This document shows, piece by piece, positions 17,868 to 24,939 of a stretch of 44,507 bases of DNA; within the stretch, counting starts at the first letter, position 1; each line of letters begins with the position of its first letter. Below the pieces are notes generated by a model. That model was not told the DNA's origin and made no database searches. It was given only the letters and a program-made list of their open reading frames with translations. Both the position numbers and the translations under genes were made by a program. This DNA comes from JAJYIV01 sp964616135 (GTDB taxonomy: Bacteria > Patescibacteriota > Patescibacteriia > UBA9934 > GWF2-40-263), in assembly GCA_964616135.1 (NCBI GenBank), contig CAZTTQ010000005.1:1-44507 (forward strand). The letters run 5' to 3'.

Positions 17868-18221
17868 ATGGCCGAAAAGCCATTTCACGATCAATTAAAG
17901 GAACTGATGGATACGTTCGTGCATTCGGTCTATCGGGCTTCTAAATCGTTTCCGAAGGAAGAAACGTACGGGGTAACGTCCCAGCTTCGTCGCGCTGCCC
18001 TCTCGGTTGTGCTGAACTACATCGAGGGATACGCTCGACAACGCTCTGCGGTCTATAAGAATTTCCTAGAAATATCTTACGGGTCACTTCAGGAATCAAA
18101 ATACCTGTTGGATTTCTCGATCAAAGAAGGGTATCTTCCCGAGGCCGATGGACGTTTGCTTGTTGAACAAGCGGAACGGATAGCCAAGATGCTCTGGGGA
18201 ACACTGAAAGCGTTCGGTTAA
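17868..18221 (+). CDS. Four-helix bundle protein (23S rRNA intervening-sequence protein family)
   Basis: 117 aa, all helical, with the family pattern KSFPKEETYGVTSQLRRAA, LNYIEGYARQ, NFLEISYGSLQESKYLL and AERIAKMLWG. Members are encoded in intervening sequences of some 23S rRNA genes but also occur alone, as here. Function is not established. Codons are visibly less GC-rich than in the neighbours, and the gene sits between two heptamer repeat elements, between the C39-like gene and xseA. This hints that gene plus repeats could be an inserted unit. Confidence 0.85.
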   Translation: MAEKPFHDQLKELMDTFVHSVYRASKSFPKEETYGVTSQLRRAALSVVLNYIEGYARQRSAVYKNFLEISYGSLQESKYLLDFSIKEGYLPEADGRLLVEQAERIAKMLWGTLKAFG

Positions 18222-18234
18222 GTTGTTGTTCTGG

Positions 18235-18267
18235 ACGTTCTACGTTCCACGATCCACGTTCTACGAT
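18235..18267. repeat. Heptamer element, copy B (right arm only)
   Basis: GTTCTAC-GTTCCAC-GATCCAC-GTTCTAC-GAT followed directly by the xseA ATG. No left arm is present. Confidence 0.8.
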
Positions 18268-19482
18268 ATGTCCGACCCCGTCGTCCTGCGCGTCGCGGAT
18301 TACCTCGCGCTCGTGAATACCGCCATCTCCCGCCAAATTTCGCCCGACCAGTTGGTCGAGGGCGAGGTTTCGGATTACCGCATGTCGCAAGGGAAATGGG
18401 TCACGTTCGTCCTGAAGGACGAAGAACAGCAGGCCATCCTCCCGTGCTTCATGACCGTGTGGCAGTTGTCCCAGCCGCTGGAGGACGGGATGCGCGTGCG
18501 CGCCCGCGGCCGCGCCGGCGTCACGGCCCGCTTTGGGAAATTCCAACTGTCGGTGGATGAAATCACGCCGGTGGGCGAAGGGGCCTTGAAGCGCGCGTAC
18601 GACCTGCTGAAAAAGAAGCTGCTGGAAGAAGGCGTCTTTGATGCCGGCCGCAAGCGCCCGATTCCACGCTTTCCGGAACGCGTCGGTCTCATCACGTCCC
18701 GCGACGCCGCGGCGTACGGCGACTTCCTGCGCGTCCTGGGCAACCGCTGGAGCGGCGTGGAGGTGGATTTCTACCACATCCACGTGCAGGGCCGGGAAGC
18801 CGTGGGGGAGATTGAGGAAGCATTCGCCCATTTCAACCGCCTGCCGGAAGACGACCGACCGGACGTCCTGGTCCTCGTGCGCGGCGGGGGAGGATTGGAA
18901 GACCTGCACGCCTTCAACGACGAACGCGCTGTCCGTGCCGTGTTCCAGTCGCGCATTCCCGTGGTCGTCGGCGTTGGGCATGAACGCGACGAAAGCCTGT
19001 GCGACTTTGCCGCCGACATGCGCGCGTCCACACCCAGCAACGCGGCGGAGCGCATCGTGCCCAACCGCGCGGAAGTCCGCTTTGAACTGGATGCCATGCT
19101 GCAGCACGCGGAAGACCGCATCCTGGAAACCGTCTCGGACCGCCGCCACCGCCTGGATGCGTTCGTGGAGCGGATGGCCCACACGCTGGACCGCCGCCGC
19201 GAAGACGTGACGCGCGCCATCCGGAGCCTGCAGGACCGCGTCGCCGGCTGGTTGCCGCCCATTGCCCAGCGCGTGGACGGCCTTGCCCGCATCCTGGCCC
19301 AGCTCGACCCCAAGCGCGTGCTGTCCCGCGGCTACGCCATCGTGCGCGCCAAGGGCACGGTCCTGACGGACGCTGGGACCCTGGACGCCGGCGTGAAAGT
19401 ATCCGTACAATTGGCCCGCAAGTCCTTTGAGGCCCAAGTGACGGCCGTAGAAGGGAAAAAGGGGCAACAAGCACTTATTTGA
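18268..19482 (+). CDS. xseA: Exodeoxyribonuclease VII large subunit
   Basis: Single-strand-specific exonuclease subunit. The N-terminal OB fold (LVEGEVSDYRMSQGKWVTFVLKD) is followed by the catalytic domain with ERVGLITSRDAAAYGDFL, DVLVLVRGGGGLEDL, FNDERAVRAVFQSRIPVVVGVGHERD and the STPSNAAE motif. A long coiled-coil region and RVLSRGYAIV lie near the end. At 404 aa it is slightly short of E. coli XseA (456 aa). It is paired with xseB downstream across a heptamer element, which also lies directly at its start codon. Confidence 0.94.
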   Translation: MSDPVVLRVADYLALVNTAISRQISPDQLVEGEVSDYRMSQGKWVTFVLKDEEQQAILPCFMTVWQLSQPLEDGMRVRARGRAGVTARFGKFQLSVDEITPVGEGALKRAYDLLKKKLLEEGVFDAGRKRPIPRFPERVGLITSRDAAAYGDFLRVLGNRWSGVEVDFYHIHVQGREAVGEIEEAFAHFNRLPEDDRPDVLVLVRGGGGLEDLHAFNDERAVRAVFQSRIPVVVGVGHERDESLCDFAADMRASTPSNAAERIVPNRAEVRFELDAMLQHAEDRILETVSDRRHRLDAFVERMAHTLDRRREDVTRAIRSLQDRVAGWLPPIAQRVDGLARILAQLDPKRVLSRGYAIVRAKGTVLTDAGTLDAGVKVSVQLARKSFEAQVTAVEGKKGQQALI

Positions 19483-19564
19483 CGCATAACGCATATCGTA
19501 GAACGTGAAACGTCGGAAACAGCGAATTCTGAACGATCTACGGTCTACGTTCCACGATCCACGT
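19483..19564. repeat. Heptamer hairpin element, copy C
   Basis: Left arm GCATAAC-GCATATC-GTAGAAC-GTGAAAC, core with CAGCGAATTCTGAACGAT, right arm GATCTAC-GGTCTAC-GTTCCAC-GATCCAC-GT, ending at the xseB ATG. It fills the whole xseA-xseB gap. Confidence 0.85.
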
Positions 19565-19762
19565 ATGTCAGTAAAACCCAAATCCTTCGCCAAGGCGTTT
19601 GAAGAACTGGAAGAAATCACCCGTTGGTTTGAAGGGGGAGAAACGGACCTGGACGAAGGCTTAAAAAAGTTCGAACGCGGATTGGAACTGGCCCAGTTCT
19701 GCAAGGGCAAGCTGGCCGAAGTAGAAAACAAGGTGAAAGAGATCAAGGCTAAGTTCGAATAA
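19565..19762 (+). CDS. xseB: Exodeoxyribonuclease VII small subunit
   Basis: 65 aa. Matches the XseB pattern: FAKAFEELEEITRWFEGGE, then LDEGLKKFERGLELAQFCK and a helical tail VENKVKEIKAKF. The start is the ATG immediately after the repeat; an in-frame upstream ATG lies inside the repeat and is rejected. It partners XseA from the preceding gene. Confidence 0.92.
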   Translation: MSVKPKSFAKAFEELEEITRWFEGGETDLDEGLKKFERGLELAQFCKGKLAEVENKVKEIKAKFE

Positions 19763-19765
19763 CCT

Positions 19766-19841
19766 CGTCATTGCGAGGAGCGTAGCGACGAAGCAATCTC
19801 TCGAGGGATTGCTTCGCTCCCTCCGGTCGCTCGCAATGACG
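19766..19841. repeat. REP-type palindrome (CGTCATTGCGAGG family), full copy
   Basis: A 76-nt near-perfect hairpin from CGTCATTGCGAGGAGCG to CGCTCGCAATGACG. This sequence style recurs in unrelated bacterial genomes (general knowledge). It lies between xseB and the holin-like gene; a half copy is at 20986. Confidence 0.9.
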
Positions 19842-19850
19842 GATAGACGT

Positions 19851-20201
19851 ATGTATCTTGTTCTGCGTTGGATACTGAATGCACTCGCTCTCATGGCCGT
19901 TGCCTATCTTGTCCCCGGCGTGGCCGTGGACAGCTTCTGGGCCGCGTTGGTGGCCGCCTTGGTGCTCGGACTGGTGAACGCGCTCTTGCGCCCCATCCTG
20001 CTCATCCTGACGCTTCCAGTGAACATCCTGACCTTGGGCCTCTTTACTCTGGTCATCAACGGTTTCCTGCTGTGGTTGGTCGGCACCATGGTGAAAGGCT
20101 TCACCGTGGCGGGCCTGGTCCCGGCGCTCCTCGGCGCCCTGGTCCTCTGGGCCGCCAGCATGCTCACGGATGCCTTGTTGAAAGAAGCGAAAAGCTCCTA
20201 A
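19851..20201 (+). CDS. Phage holin family 4 / DUF360-like membrane protein
   Basis: 116 aa with four hydrophobic segments. It shows AYLVPGVAVDSFWAALVAAL, GLVNALLRPILLILTLPVNI and LTLGLFTLVINGFLLWL, the pattern of the PF04020 family (four-TM holin-like). Many members occur in non-phage contexts and no phage genes are nearby, so lysis is not implied. The ATG is 9 nt after the REP palindrome. Confidence 0.85.
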   Translation: MYLVLRWILNALALMAVAYLVPGVAVDSFWAALVAALVLGLVNALLRPILLILTLPVNILTLGLFTLVINGFLLWLVGTMVKGFTVAGLVPALLGALVLWAASMLTDALLKEAKSS

Positions 20202-20206
20202 GACGC

Positions 20207-20239
20207 AAAAACGCCTTCCATTGACCGGAAGGCGTTTTT
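20207..20239 (+). terminator. Terminator after the holin-like gene
   Basis: AAAAACGCCTTCC / GGAAGGCGTTTTT with loop ATTGACC. The loop carries the -35 box of the next gene. Confidence 0.85.
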
Positions 20240-20249
20240 GTGTTAGCTT
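20221..20249 (+). promoter_or_regulatory. Promoter of the 20293 gene, nested in a terminator
   Basis: TTGACC at 20221-20226, 17 bp, TAGCTT at 20244-20249. The -35 starts in the loop of the preceding terminator. Confidence 0.65.
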
Positions 20250-20292
20250 GGTGGCCCCCTCGCATGCCGCTTGGGGAAGCAGGAGGCCTTGG

Positions 20293-20928
20293 ATGTTCCG
20301 CACGTCCGCCGTACTCTCTGCCGTCCTTTTCTGTGCGTCGGCGTCCGCCCAAGAGACGGACGCCCCGCCCGCCGCCACGTACGTCCTCCTGGACGCCGCG
20401 ACGCCGTGTCCGGAGCCGGAAGCCTTCCTCCCGTTCAAACGGACGGGGACCTGCGCCATCGCGTGGGGCAAGGGGCGTTCCGCCCGGTTCGACGCGATCC
20501 GCGTGGTCGGCTCGTCCATGAGCGACCATCCGATCCGGCCCGAGCGCCTGCCGCTCTACCTGGCGCGCCGCGGCCGCGAGTGGTTCTTCGCCACCGCCGC
20601 CGACTACGGTCCCGCCTTCCGCGACGTCTGGGAATACGCCCACGTCGTCGGGTCGCGGTACTGGATCGCCCATCGCGACGGCGCCGCCTACCGCCTCACC
20701 TGCGACGCGGGCGGCTGGTACGCGGACCCGGTCGTCGGTCCCGTGCGCCTCGCCTTGGGCCTGCCGTACTTCGTCCTTCAGGAGTCGATGCGCTTTCGCG
20801 TCTACTGGGGCGAATCCGACACGGGCCCGTTCGACACGGTGCCCGACGTGAAGCCGGTCGAAGACGCCCTCCACCTCGCCCTCTCGGGGTTTCCCGAACC
20901 CATCGAGTTCGTCCCGGGAGAGGACTAG
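20293..20928 (+). CDS. Hypothetical secreted protein in a stand-alone cassette
   Basis: 211 aa. The first 20 residues are a clear signal peptide ending ASASAQ. The mature part has two cysteines about 20 apart (TPCPEPE, TGTCAIAW) and one more near the middle (LTCDAGG). It is rich in aromatic residues (REWFFATAADYG, SRYWIAHRDG) but I recognise no family. The ATG follows AGGAGG by 6 nt. Bounded by its own promoter and terminator, and higher in GC than surrounding genes, like the other cassettes. Probably periplasmic or extracellular. Confidence 0.78.
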   Translation: MFRTSAVLSAVLFCASASAQETDAPPAATYVLLDAATPCPEPEAFLPFKRTGTCAIAWGKGRSARFDAIRVVGSSMSDHPIRPERLPLYLARRGREWFFATAADYGPAFRDVWEYAHVVGSRYWIAHRDGAAYRLTCDAGGWYADPVVGPVRLALGLPYFVLQESMRFRVYWGESDTGPFDTVPDVKPVEDALHLALSGFPEPIEFVPGED

Positions 20929-20941
20929 TGCCGTACGCTTG

Positions 20942-20981
20942 CCGCTTCGTTTCCGAAAGGGAATGGGGCGGTGATTTTTTT
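20942..20981 (+). terminator. Terminator of the 20293 gene
   Basis: CCGC..TTTCC-GAAA-GGGAA..GCGG followed by TGATTTTTTTT, with a GNRA-type GAAA loop. Confidence 0.75.
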
Positions 20982-20985
20982 GTCT

Positions 20986-21023
20986 CGTCATTGCGAGGAA
21001 CGCAGTGACGAAGCAATCTCTCG
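20986..21023. repeat. REP-type repeat, half copy
   Basis: CGTCATTGCGAGGAACGCAG through AAGCAATCTC, the left half of the element at 19766. It ends at the tspO stop codon. Confidence 0.85.
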
Positions 21024-21494
21024 TTATGCGTTGAGTCTCCAAAGCGCAAAGTTCAACGTGGCCGCAAACGAAACCCACGTGAGATACGGCACCAACATCC
21101 ACGCCGCCGGCTTGGAAATCTTTTTGAAGCTAATAATCGTGCCGACAATCGCGACCAGCATGGCGACGATCACCAGGAACCCGACGTCCAACCGCTGTGC
21201 GCCAAAAAACACCGGCGACCACACCGCGTTCAACGCCAGCTGCGTCCCAAACCACGCCAGGGCATGGTCACGCTTCTTGCCGCGCTTGGACTCCCAAATC
21301 ATCGCCACCGCAACGCCCATGAGTGCGTAGAGCGTGGTCCACACCGGCCCGAACACCCAGTTCGGTGGGGAGAAGAACGGCTTCTCCAGCGTCACGTACC
21401 ACGTGGAAATCTTGTTCATCGTGAACAGGGAACCGACCCCTCCGGCGGCTTCACAGGCCAACACGGCGATAAGGTAGCGGAGAAATCGAGGCAT
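21024..21494 (-). CDS. tspO: TspO/MBR family membrane protein
   Basis: 156 aa with five membrane segments. Family motifs are KPFFSPPNWVFGPVWTTLYALMG, GTQLALNAVWSPVFFG and VPYLTWVSFAATLNF near the C-terminus. TspO proteins bind tetrapyrroles and other hydrophobic ligands; the role here is unknown. The start codon lies 9 nt after a TACAAT box, with no Shine-Dalgarno. The 3' end touches a REP-type repeat. Confidence 0.93.
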   Translation of the reverse strand: MPRFLRYLIAVLACEAAGGVGSLFTMNKISTWYVTLEKPFFSPPNWVFGPVWTTLYALMGVAVAMIWESKRGKKRDHALAWFGTQLALNAVWSPVFFGAQRLDVGFLVIVAMLVAIVGTIISFKKISKPAAWMLVPYLTWVSFAATLNFALWRLNA

Positions 21495-21503
21495 AGTGAG
21501 TAC

Positions 21504-21509
21504 ATTGTA
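21504..21509 (-). promoter_or_regulatory. -10 box (TACAAT) of tspO, leaderless geometry
   Basis: Minus-strand TACAAT ends 9 nt before the tspO ATG. The box lies in a short palindrome GAGTACAATGTACTC. Confidence 0.55.
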
Positions 21510-21570
21510 CTCCCATCCGGCATTGCGAGGGACTGCCGTTCGTGTACGCTGGAACCAATATCACTGATCT

Positions 21571-21918
21571 ATGGAGAATATTGAAGGACTTACCCAACGA
21601 ATCGTGGCTTTTCGGGACGCGCGGAACTGGAAGCAGTTTCATAATCCCAAGGACCTTTCTTTGTCGCTGATGTTAGAAGCGGCAGAACTTGTTGAGCATT
21701 TTCAGTGGAAGACGAGTGAGGAAATGTCGAAACATGTCGTGGAAAAGAAAGAAGATATTGCCGAAGAACTGGCAGACATTTTCTACTACGTCCTCCTGAC
21801 TGCACATGATCTTGGAATTGATCCCGTTGCGGCCCTGGAACGGAAGATGGAAAAGAACGAAGCGAAATATCCCGTTGAAAAGTCGAAAGATAATCACAAG
21901 AAGTACACGGAGCTCTAG
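21571..21918 (+). CDS. MazG-like nucleotide pyrophosphohydrolase
   Basis: 115 aa, all-alpha NTP pyrophosphatase. The metal-binding signature is present: LMLEAAELVEHFQW, then EELADIFYYVLLTAHDLGID (the EExxE...ExxD arrangement). Ends NEAKYPVEKSKDN. Such enzymes hydrolyse (d)NTPs to NMP and pyrophosphate. It is 2 nt upstream of the nuclease-helicase gene and probably co-transcribed. Its codons are visibly AT-richer than the core genes, as in the next two genes, which suggests acquisition as a block. Either housecleaning or a conflict-system component. Confidence 0.88.
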   Translation: MENIEGLTQRIVAFRDARNWKQFHNPKDLSLSLMLEAAELVEHFQWKTSEEMSKHVVEKKEDIAEELADIFYYVLLTAHDLGIDPVAALERKMEKNEAKYPVEKSKDNHKKYTEL

Positions 21919-21920
21919 GT

Positions 21921-23783
21921 ATGATTGTCTACCAGTCGACGAAAAATGGTTTCTTGGAAAACGTGCTTTCGAATACGATTGATCAGATGATCTTGAATGC
22001 GTATTTTGAGAAGACGGGGAAAAAAGTCGGGGAGTCGGAAATTCGTTCCTGGCAGGAATCCATGCGCTACATGGGTGCACTTTTAATGGACAAGGAAATT
22101 CCTCAGGATGCCGGCGTCACGATCGAATACCAAATTCCGCAGACAAGTAAACGGGTAGATTTTATTTTGACCGGACAAGACGCAGATAAGAAAGATCACG
22201 CAGTCCTTATCGAGCTGAAGCAATGGGAAGAAGCAGAGAAGACGGAAAAAGACGGCGTAGTCGTGACGCGTTTTCGGAATGGAAGTGCGGAAGTAAGCCA
22301 CCCGTCCTATCAGGCGTGGTCCTACGCCGCTCTTTTGCGTGGGTTCAATGTCACGGTGAACGAGGAGGATATTCAACTTAAACCATGCGCCTACCTCCAT
22401 AACTACGTGGAGGACGACGTGATTACGAACGCGTTCTATCAGGACTGGCTTGCGAAGGCCCCTGCGTTTTTCGCAGGTGAAGAGGATCAGGAGAAACTCC
22501 GCACATTCATTAAGAAATATGTGAAGTACGGAGACGCGACAAAAATCATGTACCGGATCGACAATAGTAAGATCCGGCCATCAAAGAGTTTGGCTGATGC
22601 GATGGCGGGCATGCTGAAGGGAAACCAGGAATTCGTCATGATCGACGACCAGAAGGTTGTGTTTGAGACGGCGGTAAGTTTGGCAAAAAAATCTACAGAA
22701 GGTCGTCGGAACGTGCTGATCGTTGAAGGTGGCCCAGGAACAGGGAAGTCTGTCGTGGCGGTGAATTTGCTCGTTCACTTGATTAAGCTTGGTTTGACCG
22801 CCCAGTACGTCACCAAAAACGCGGCGCCCCGTGCGGTGTATGAAAGTAAATTGACTGGGACCATGAAGAAGACAGAAATCTCTAACCTGTTTTCCGGTTC
22901 AGGATCTTTTACGGAATCTGCGGAAGGTGATTTTGATGCGCTCATAATCGACGAAGCGCACCGGCTCGTTAAAAAGTCAGGCATGTTTAAAAATCTGGGT
23001 GAGAACCAGATAAAAGAAGCCATTTACGCGTCGAAGTTTTCGGTCTTCTTCATCGATGAAGATCAAAAGGTAACGTTTGGTGATATCGGGGAGAAGGAAG
23101 AAATTGCTATGTGGGCTCGCTCGTTTGGGGCGGAGGTAACGCAATTGTCGCTCACGTCCCAATTCCGCTGTAACGGATCGGACGGATACCTCGCATGGCT
23201 GGACAGCGCGCTACAAATCCATGAGACGGCCAACGAAACTCTAGAAGGAACGAACTATGATTTCCGCGTCGTTGGCTCACCGAATGAGTTGCGCGACCTG
23301 ATTTACGAAAAGAATAAGATCAACAACAAGGCCCGCCTTGTGGCGGGGTATTGTTGGGATTGGGTGAGTAGGGGCGAGAAACTACTGAATGATATCGTTA
23401 TTCCCGAACACGACTTTGCTGCTCGCTGGAACCTGGCAACTGATGGAAACCTTTGGATTATCGCGCCGGAATCAGTAAAAGAAATCGGCTGCATCCATAC
23501 GTGCCAGGGCTTGGAAGTTGATTATGTCGGCGTAATCGTCGGACCCGATCTCGTCGTACGGAATGGACAGATCGTCACGAACCCAGACGAACGCGCCAGT
23601 ACCGACAAGTCGCTCAGCGGGTATAAAAAATTAGCGAAGCTCGATCCGGAACAGGCCAAACAAAAAGCCGATACGATTATCAAGAACACGTATCGGACAT
23701 TAATGACTCGCGGCATGAAGGGCTGTTACGTGTATTTCACGGATAAGGAGACAGAGGAGTTTTTCAGGAGTGGGAACATCTAA
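21921..23783 (+). CDS. PD-(D/E)XK nuclease fused to Schlafen-group-3 (DUF2075) helicase
   Basis: 620 aa. Residues about 60-160 hold a PD-(D/E)XK-like nuclease: KRVDFILTG with the acidic residue at about D80 and LIELKQW with E98-x-K100. The ATPase region starts near 265: VEGGPGTGKS (Walker A, 268-277), LIIDEAHR (Walker B), FFIDEDQKVTFGD, LTSQFRCNGSDGYLAWLD and IHTCQGLEVDYVGVIVGPD. It ends NTYRTLMTRGMKGCYVYF. The C-terminal pattern is characteristic of DUF2075, PF09848. Predicted to translocate on or unwind nucleic acid and cut it. Lies between a MazG-like enzyme and a Trypco2 protein in an AT-richer block, a context suggesting defence or conflict; that role is inference. Confidence 0.85.
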   Translation: MIVYQSTKNGFLENVLSNTIDQMILNAYFEKTGKKVGESEIRSWQESMRYMGALLMDKEIPQDAGVTIEYQIPQTSKRVDFILTGQDADKKDHAVLIELKQWEEAEKTEKDGVVVTRFRNGSAEVSHPSYQAWSYAALLRGFNVTVNEEDIQLKPCAYLHNYVEDDVITNAFYQDWLAKAPAFFAGEEDQEKLRTFIKKYVKYGDATKIMYRIDNSKIRPSKSLADAMAGMLKGNQEFVMIDDQKVVFETAVSLAKKSTEGRRNVLIVEGGPGTGKSVVAVNLLVHLIKLGLTAQYVTKNAAPRAVYESKLTGTMKKTEISNLFSGSGSFTESAEGDFDALIIDEAHRLVKKSGMFKNLGENQIKEAIYASKFSVFFIDEDQKVTFGDIGEKEEIAMWARSFGAEVTQLSLTSQFRCNGSDGYLAWLDSALQIHETANETLEGTNYDFRVVGSPNELRDLIYEKNKINNKARLVAGYCWDWVSRGEKLLNDIVIPEHDFAARWNLATDGNLWIIAPESVKEIGCIHTCQGLEVDYVGVIVGPDLVVRNGQIVTNPDERASTDKSLSGYKKLAKLDPEQAKQKADTIIKNTYRTLMTRGMKGCYVYFTDKETEEFFRSGNI

Positions 23784-23795
23784 TATTCTGGATTT

Positions 23796-24146
23796 ATGGA
23801 ATTAAAGGAATTCGTAAAAACAGCGCTTCTTGACCTAGTCTCGGCGGTCGATGAAGCAACTAAATTAGCAACACGTGATTTAGCGCTGGTAGATAGTAAA
23901 GAAAATCGAACGGTAGAATTCGATATTGCAGTATCTGTCGAGCAGGGAGAAAAAATAGAGGGCCGGGGTGGCATCAAGGTCCTGCATTTTGTTGAGGCGG
24001 GAGGGAGTGGAAGTTCAGAGTTTCGTAACTCTACCGTGAGCCGGATTAAGTTCGGTGTTCATGTGAAGGGTTGGAGTAAGGAGGAAGCCCGGAGGAATGA
24101 AGGGGCTTCCCAGAGATTCGTCTCGCCCCAGGATGACAACTATTGA
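23796..24146 (+). CDS. Trypco2-domain protein (trypsin-co-occurring domain)
   Basis: The first 95 residues match the Trypco2 pattern: an N-terminal helix ELKEFVKTALLDLVSAVDEA, then strands TVEFDIAVSVEQG, GIKVLHFVEAGGSG and SRIKFGVHVKG. Trypco domains are small strand-rich modules found next to trypsin-like peptidases and other conflict-system effectors (published family knowledge). No peptidase is adjacent here; the partner is the nuclease-helicase 12 nt upstream. The last about 23 residues (from SKEEARRNEG) are encoded by a repeat-like sequence, so the natural C-terminus seems to have been replaced or extended by repeat insertion. Confidence 0.75.
   Translation: MELKEFVKTALLDLVSAVDEATKLATRDLALVDSKENRTVEFDIAVSVEQGEKIEGRGGIKVLHFVEAGGSGSSEFRNSTVSRIKFGVHVKGWSKEEARRNEGASQRFVSPQDDNY
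24083..24138. repeat. Palindromic repeat forming the 3' end of the Trypco2 gene
   Basis: GGAAGCCC pairs with GGGCTTCC (24083-24110), followed by CAGAGATTCGTCTCG and CAGGATGACA. This recalls the widespread repeats that end in AGGATGACA. It encodes the protein tail. Confidence 0.5.
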
Positions 24147-24169
24147 CTATTAGGTCACGGTAATATAAT
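24143..24169 (+). promoter_or_regulatory. Promoter of the rplJ leader
   Basis: Consensus TATAAT at 24164-24169 with TTGACT at 24143-24148 (15-bp spacer, shorter than usual). The predicted start near 24176 coincides with the first base of the leader's closing stem. Confidence 0.7.
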
Positions 24170-24175
24170 CTCTCA

Positions 24176-24310
24176 GCAAATCTCCCACGGCCGCAGAAAA
24201 CGGGTCGTTGCCCATACGGGCAGCATAAGCCCCGTCGAGGCGTGGAAATAGGCGATTTCGCCCCGTTTCCCGATCTCCCCGGCCTTAAAAACCGTGGAGA
24301 TTTTGTTTAA
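24176..24310 (+). ncRNA. Ribosomal protein L10 leader RNA
   Basis: The 5' arm CAAATCTCCCACGG (about 24177) pairs with CCGTGGAGATTTTG (24292-24305), closing a domain with GGCCGCAGAAAACGGG and CCCCGTCGAGGCGTGG. These resemble the CCGCAGA and CCGAGGUGU cores of the known L10 leader, to which L10(L12)4 binds to repress its own operon. Position directly upstream of rplJ-rplL supports the call. Confidence 0.82.
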
Positions 24311-24327
24311 AGGTCGAATCTGAAAAC

Positions 24328-24409
24328 GTGGAGCGTAGACCGTAGAACGTAGAACGTCGGAAGTTCGCTTATCGAACGATCCACGCTATGCGTTCCACGA
24401 TCCACGATT
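24328..24409. repeat. Heptamer hairpin element, copy D
   Basis: Left arm GTGGAGC-GTAGACC-GTAGAAC-GTAGAAC, core GTTCGCTTATCGAAC, right arm GATCCAC-GCTATGC-GTTCCAC-GATCCAC-GAT. It lies between the L10 leader and rplJ and ends 13 nt before the ATG, the only copy not touching the start codon. Confidence 0.85.
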
Positions 24410-24422
24410 CCCCAAACCCCCT

Positions 24423-24923
24423 ATGCCCAAGAATCGTTCCCAAAAGGCCGAGATTGTCACCAAGCTGGCTGACAAGGCTCGCCGCATGAAGTCCGCCGTG
24501 TTCACCTCCATCGGAGGCTACACGATGGAAGACGCCGACAAGATGCGCGCCCAGGGCCGCAAGGAAGGCGTGGAAGTCGTCGTCGCCAAGAAGTCCCTGT
24601 TGGCCCGCGCCTTCAAGGACGCCGGCGTGGACGTGGACGTCGCCTCCTTCGACGGTTCCATCCTGACCGCCTTCGGCATGCAGGATGAAGTCGCTCCGGC
24701 CAAGATGGTCGCCGCGCTCGCCAAGGACCGCGAAGCGATCAAGATCGTCGGCGGCATGATGGACGGCAAGTCCGTCGATGCCACGTACGTGAAGACGCTC
24801 GCCAAGCTCCCGTCCAAGACGGAGCTCTACGCGAAGCTGGTCGGTTCCATCTACTCCCCGGTGTCCGGGTTCGTCCGCGCGTTGAACGCGATCGCGACCA
24901 AGGACCAGGCCCCCGCCGCTTAA
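24423..24923 (+). CDS. rplJ: 50S ribosomal protein L10
   Basis: 166 aa. Typical N-terminus PKNRSQKAEIVTKLADKARR, then VFTSIGGYTMEDADKMRAQG, VVVAKKSLLARAF and a central KIVGGMMDGKSVD. The C-terminal helix (FVRALNAIATKDQ) binds L7/L12. Forms the stalk base of the large subunit. Preceded by the L10 leader and a heptamer repeat; followed 16 nt later by rplL. Confidence 0.95.
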   Translation: MPKNRSQKAEIVTKLADKARRMKSAVFTSIGGYTMEDADKMRAQGRKEGVEVVVAKKSLLARAFKDAGVDVDVASFDGSILTAFGMQDEVAPAKMVAALAKDREAIKIVGGMMDGKSVDATYVKTLAKLPSKTELYAKLVGSIYSPVSGFVRALNAIATKDQAPAA

Positions 24924-24939
24924 TCCTCACATTCCTCCT

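Noticed and set aside
17803..19564. CRISPR array from the repeated GTAGAAC-like units
   Set aside because: Units are 7 bp, degenerate, without spacers of constant length, and lie between genes; no cas genes.
18121..19746. 541-codon minus-strand frame opposite xseA
   Set aside because: Antisense to a well-supported exonuclease gene and runs through two repeat elements.
19851..20201. Prophage signal from the holin-like gene
   Set aside because: No other phage gene nearby; PF04020 proteins are common chromosomal membrane proteins.
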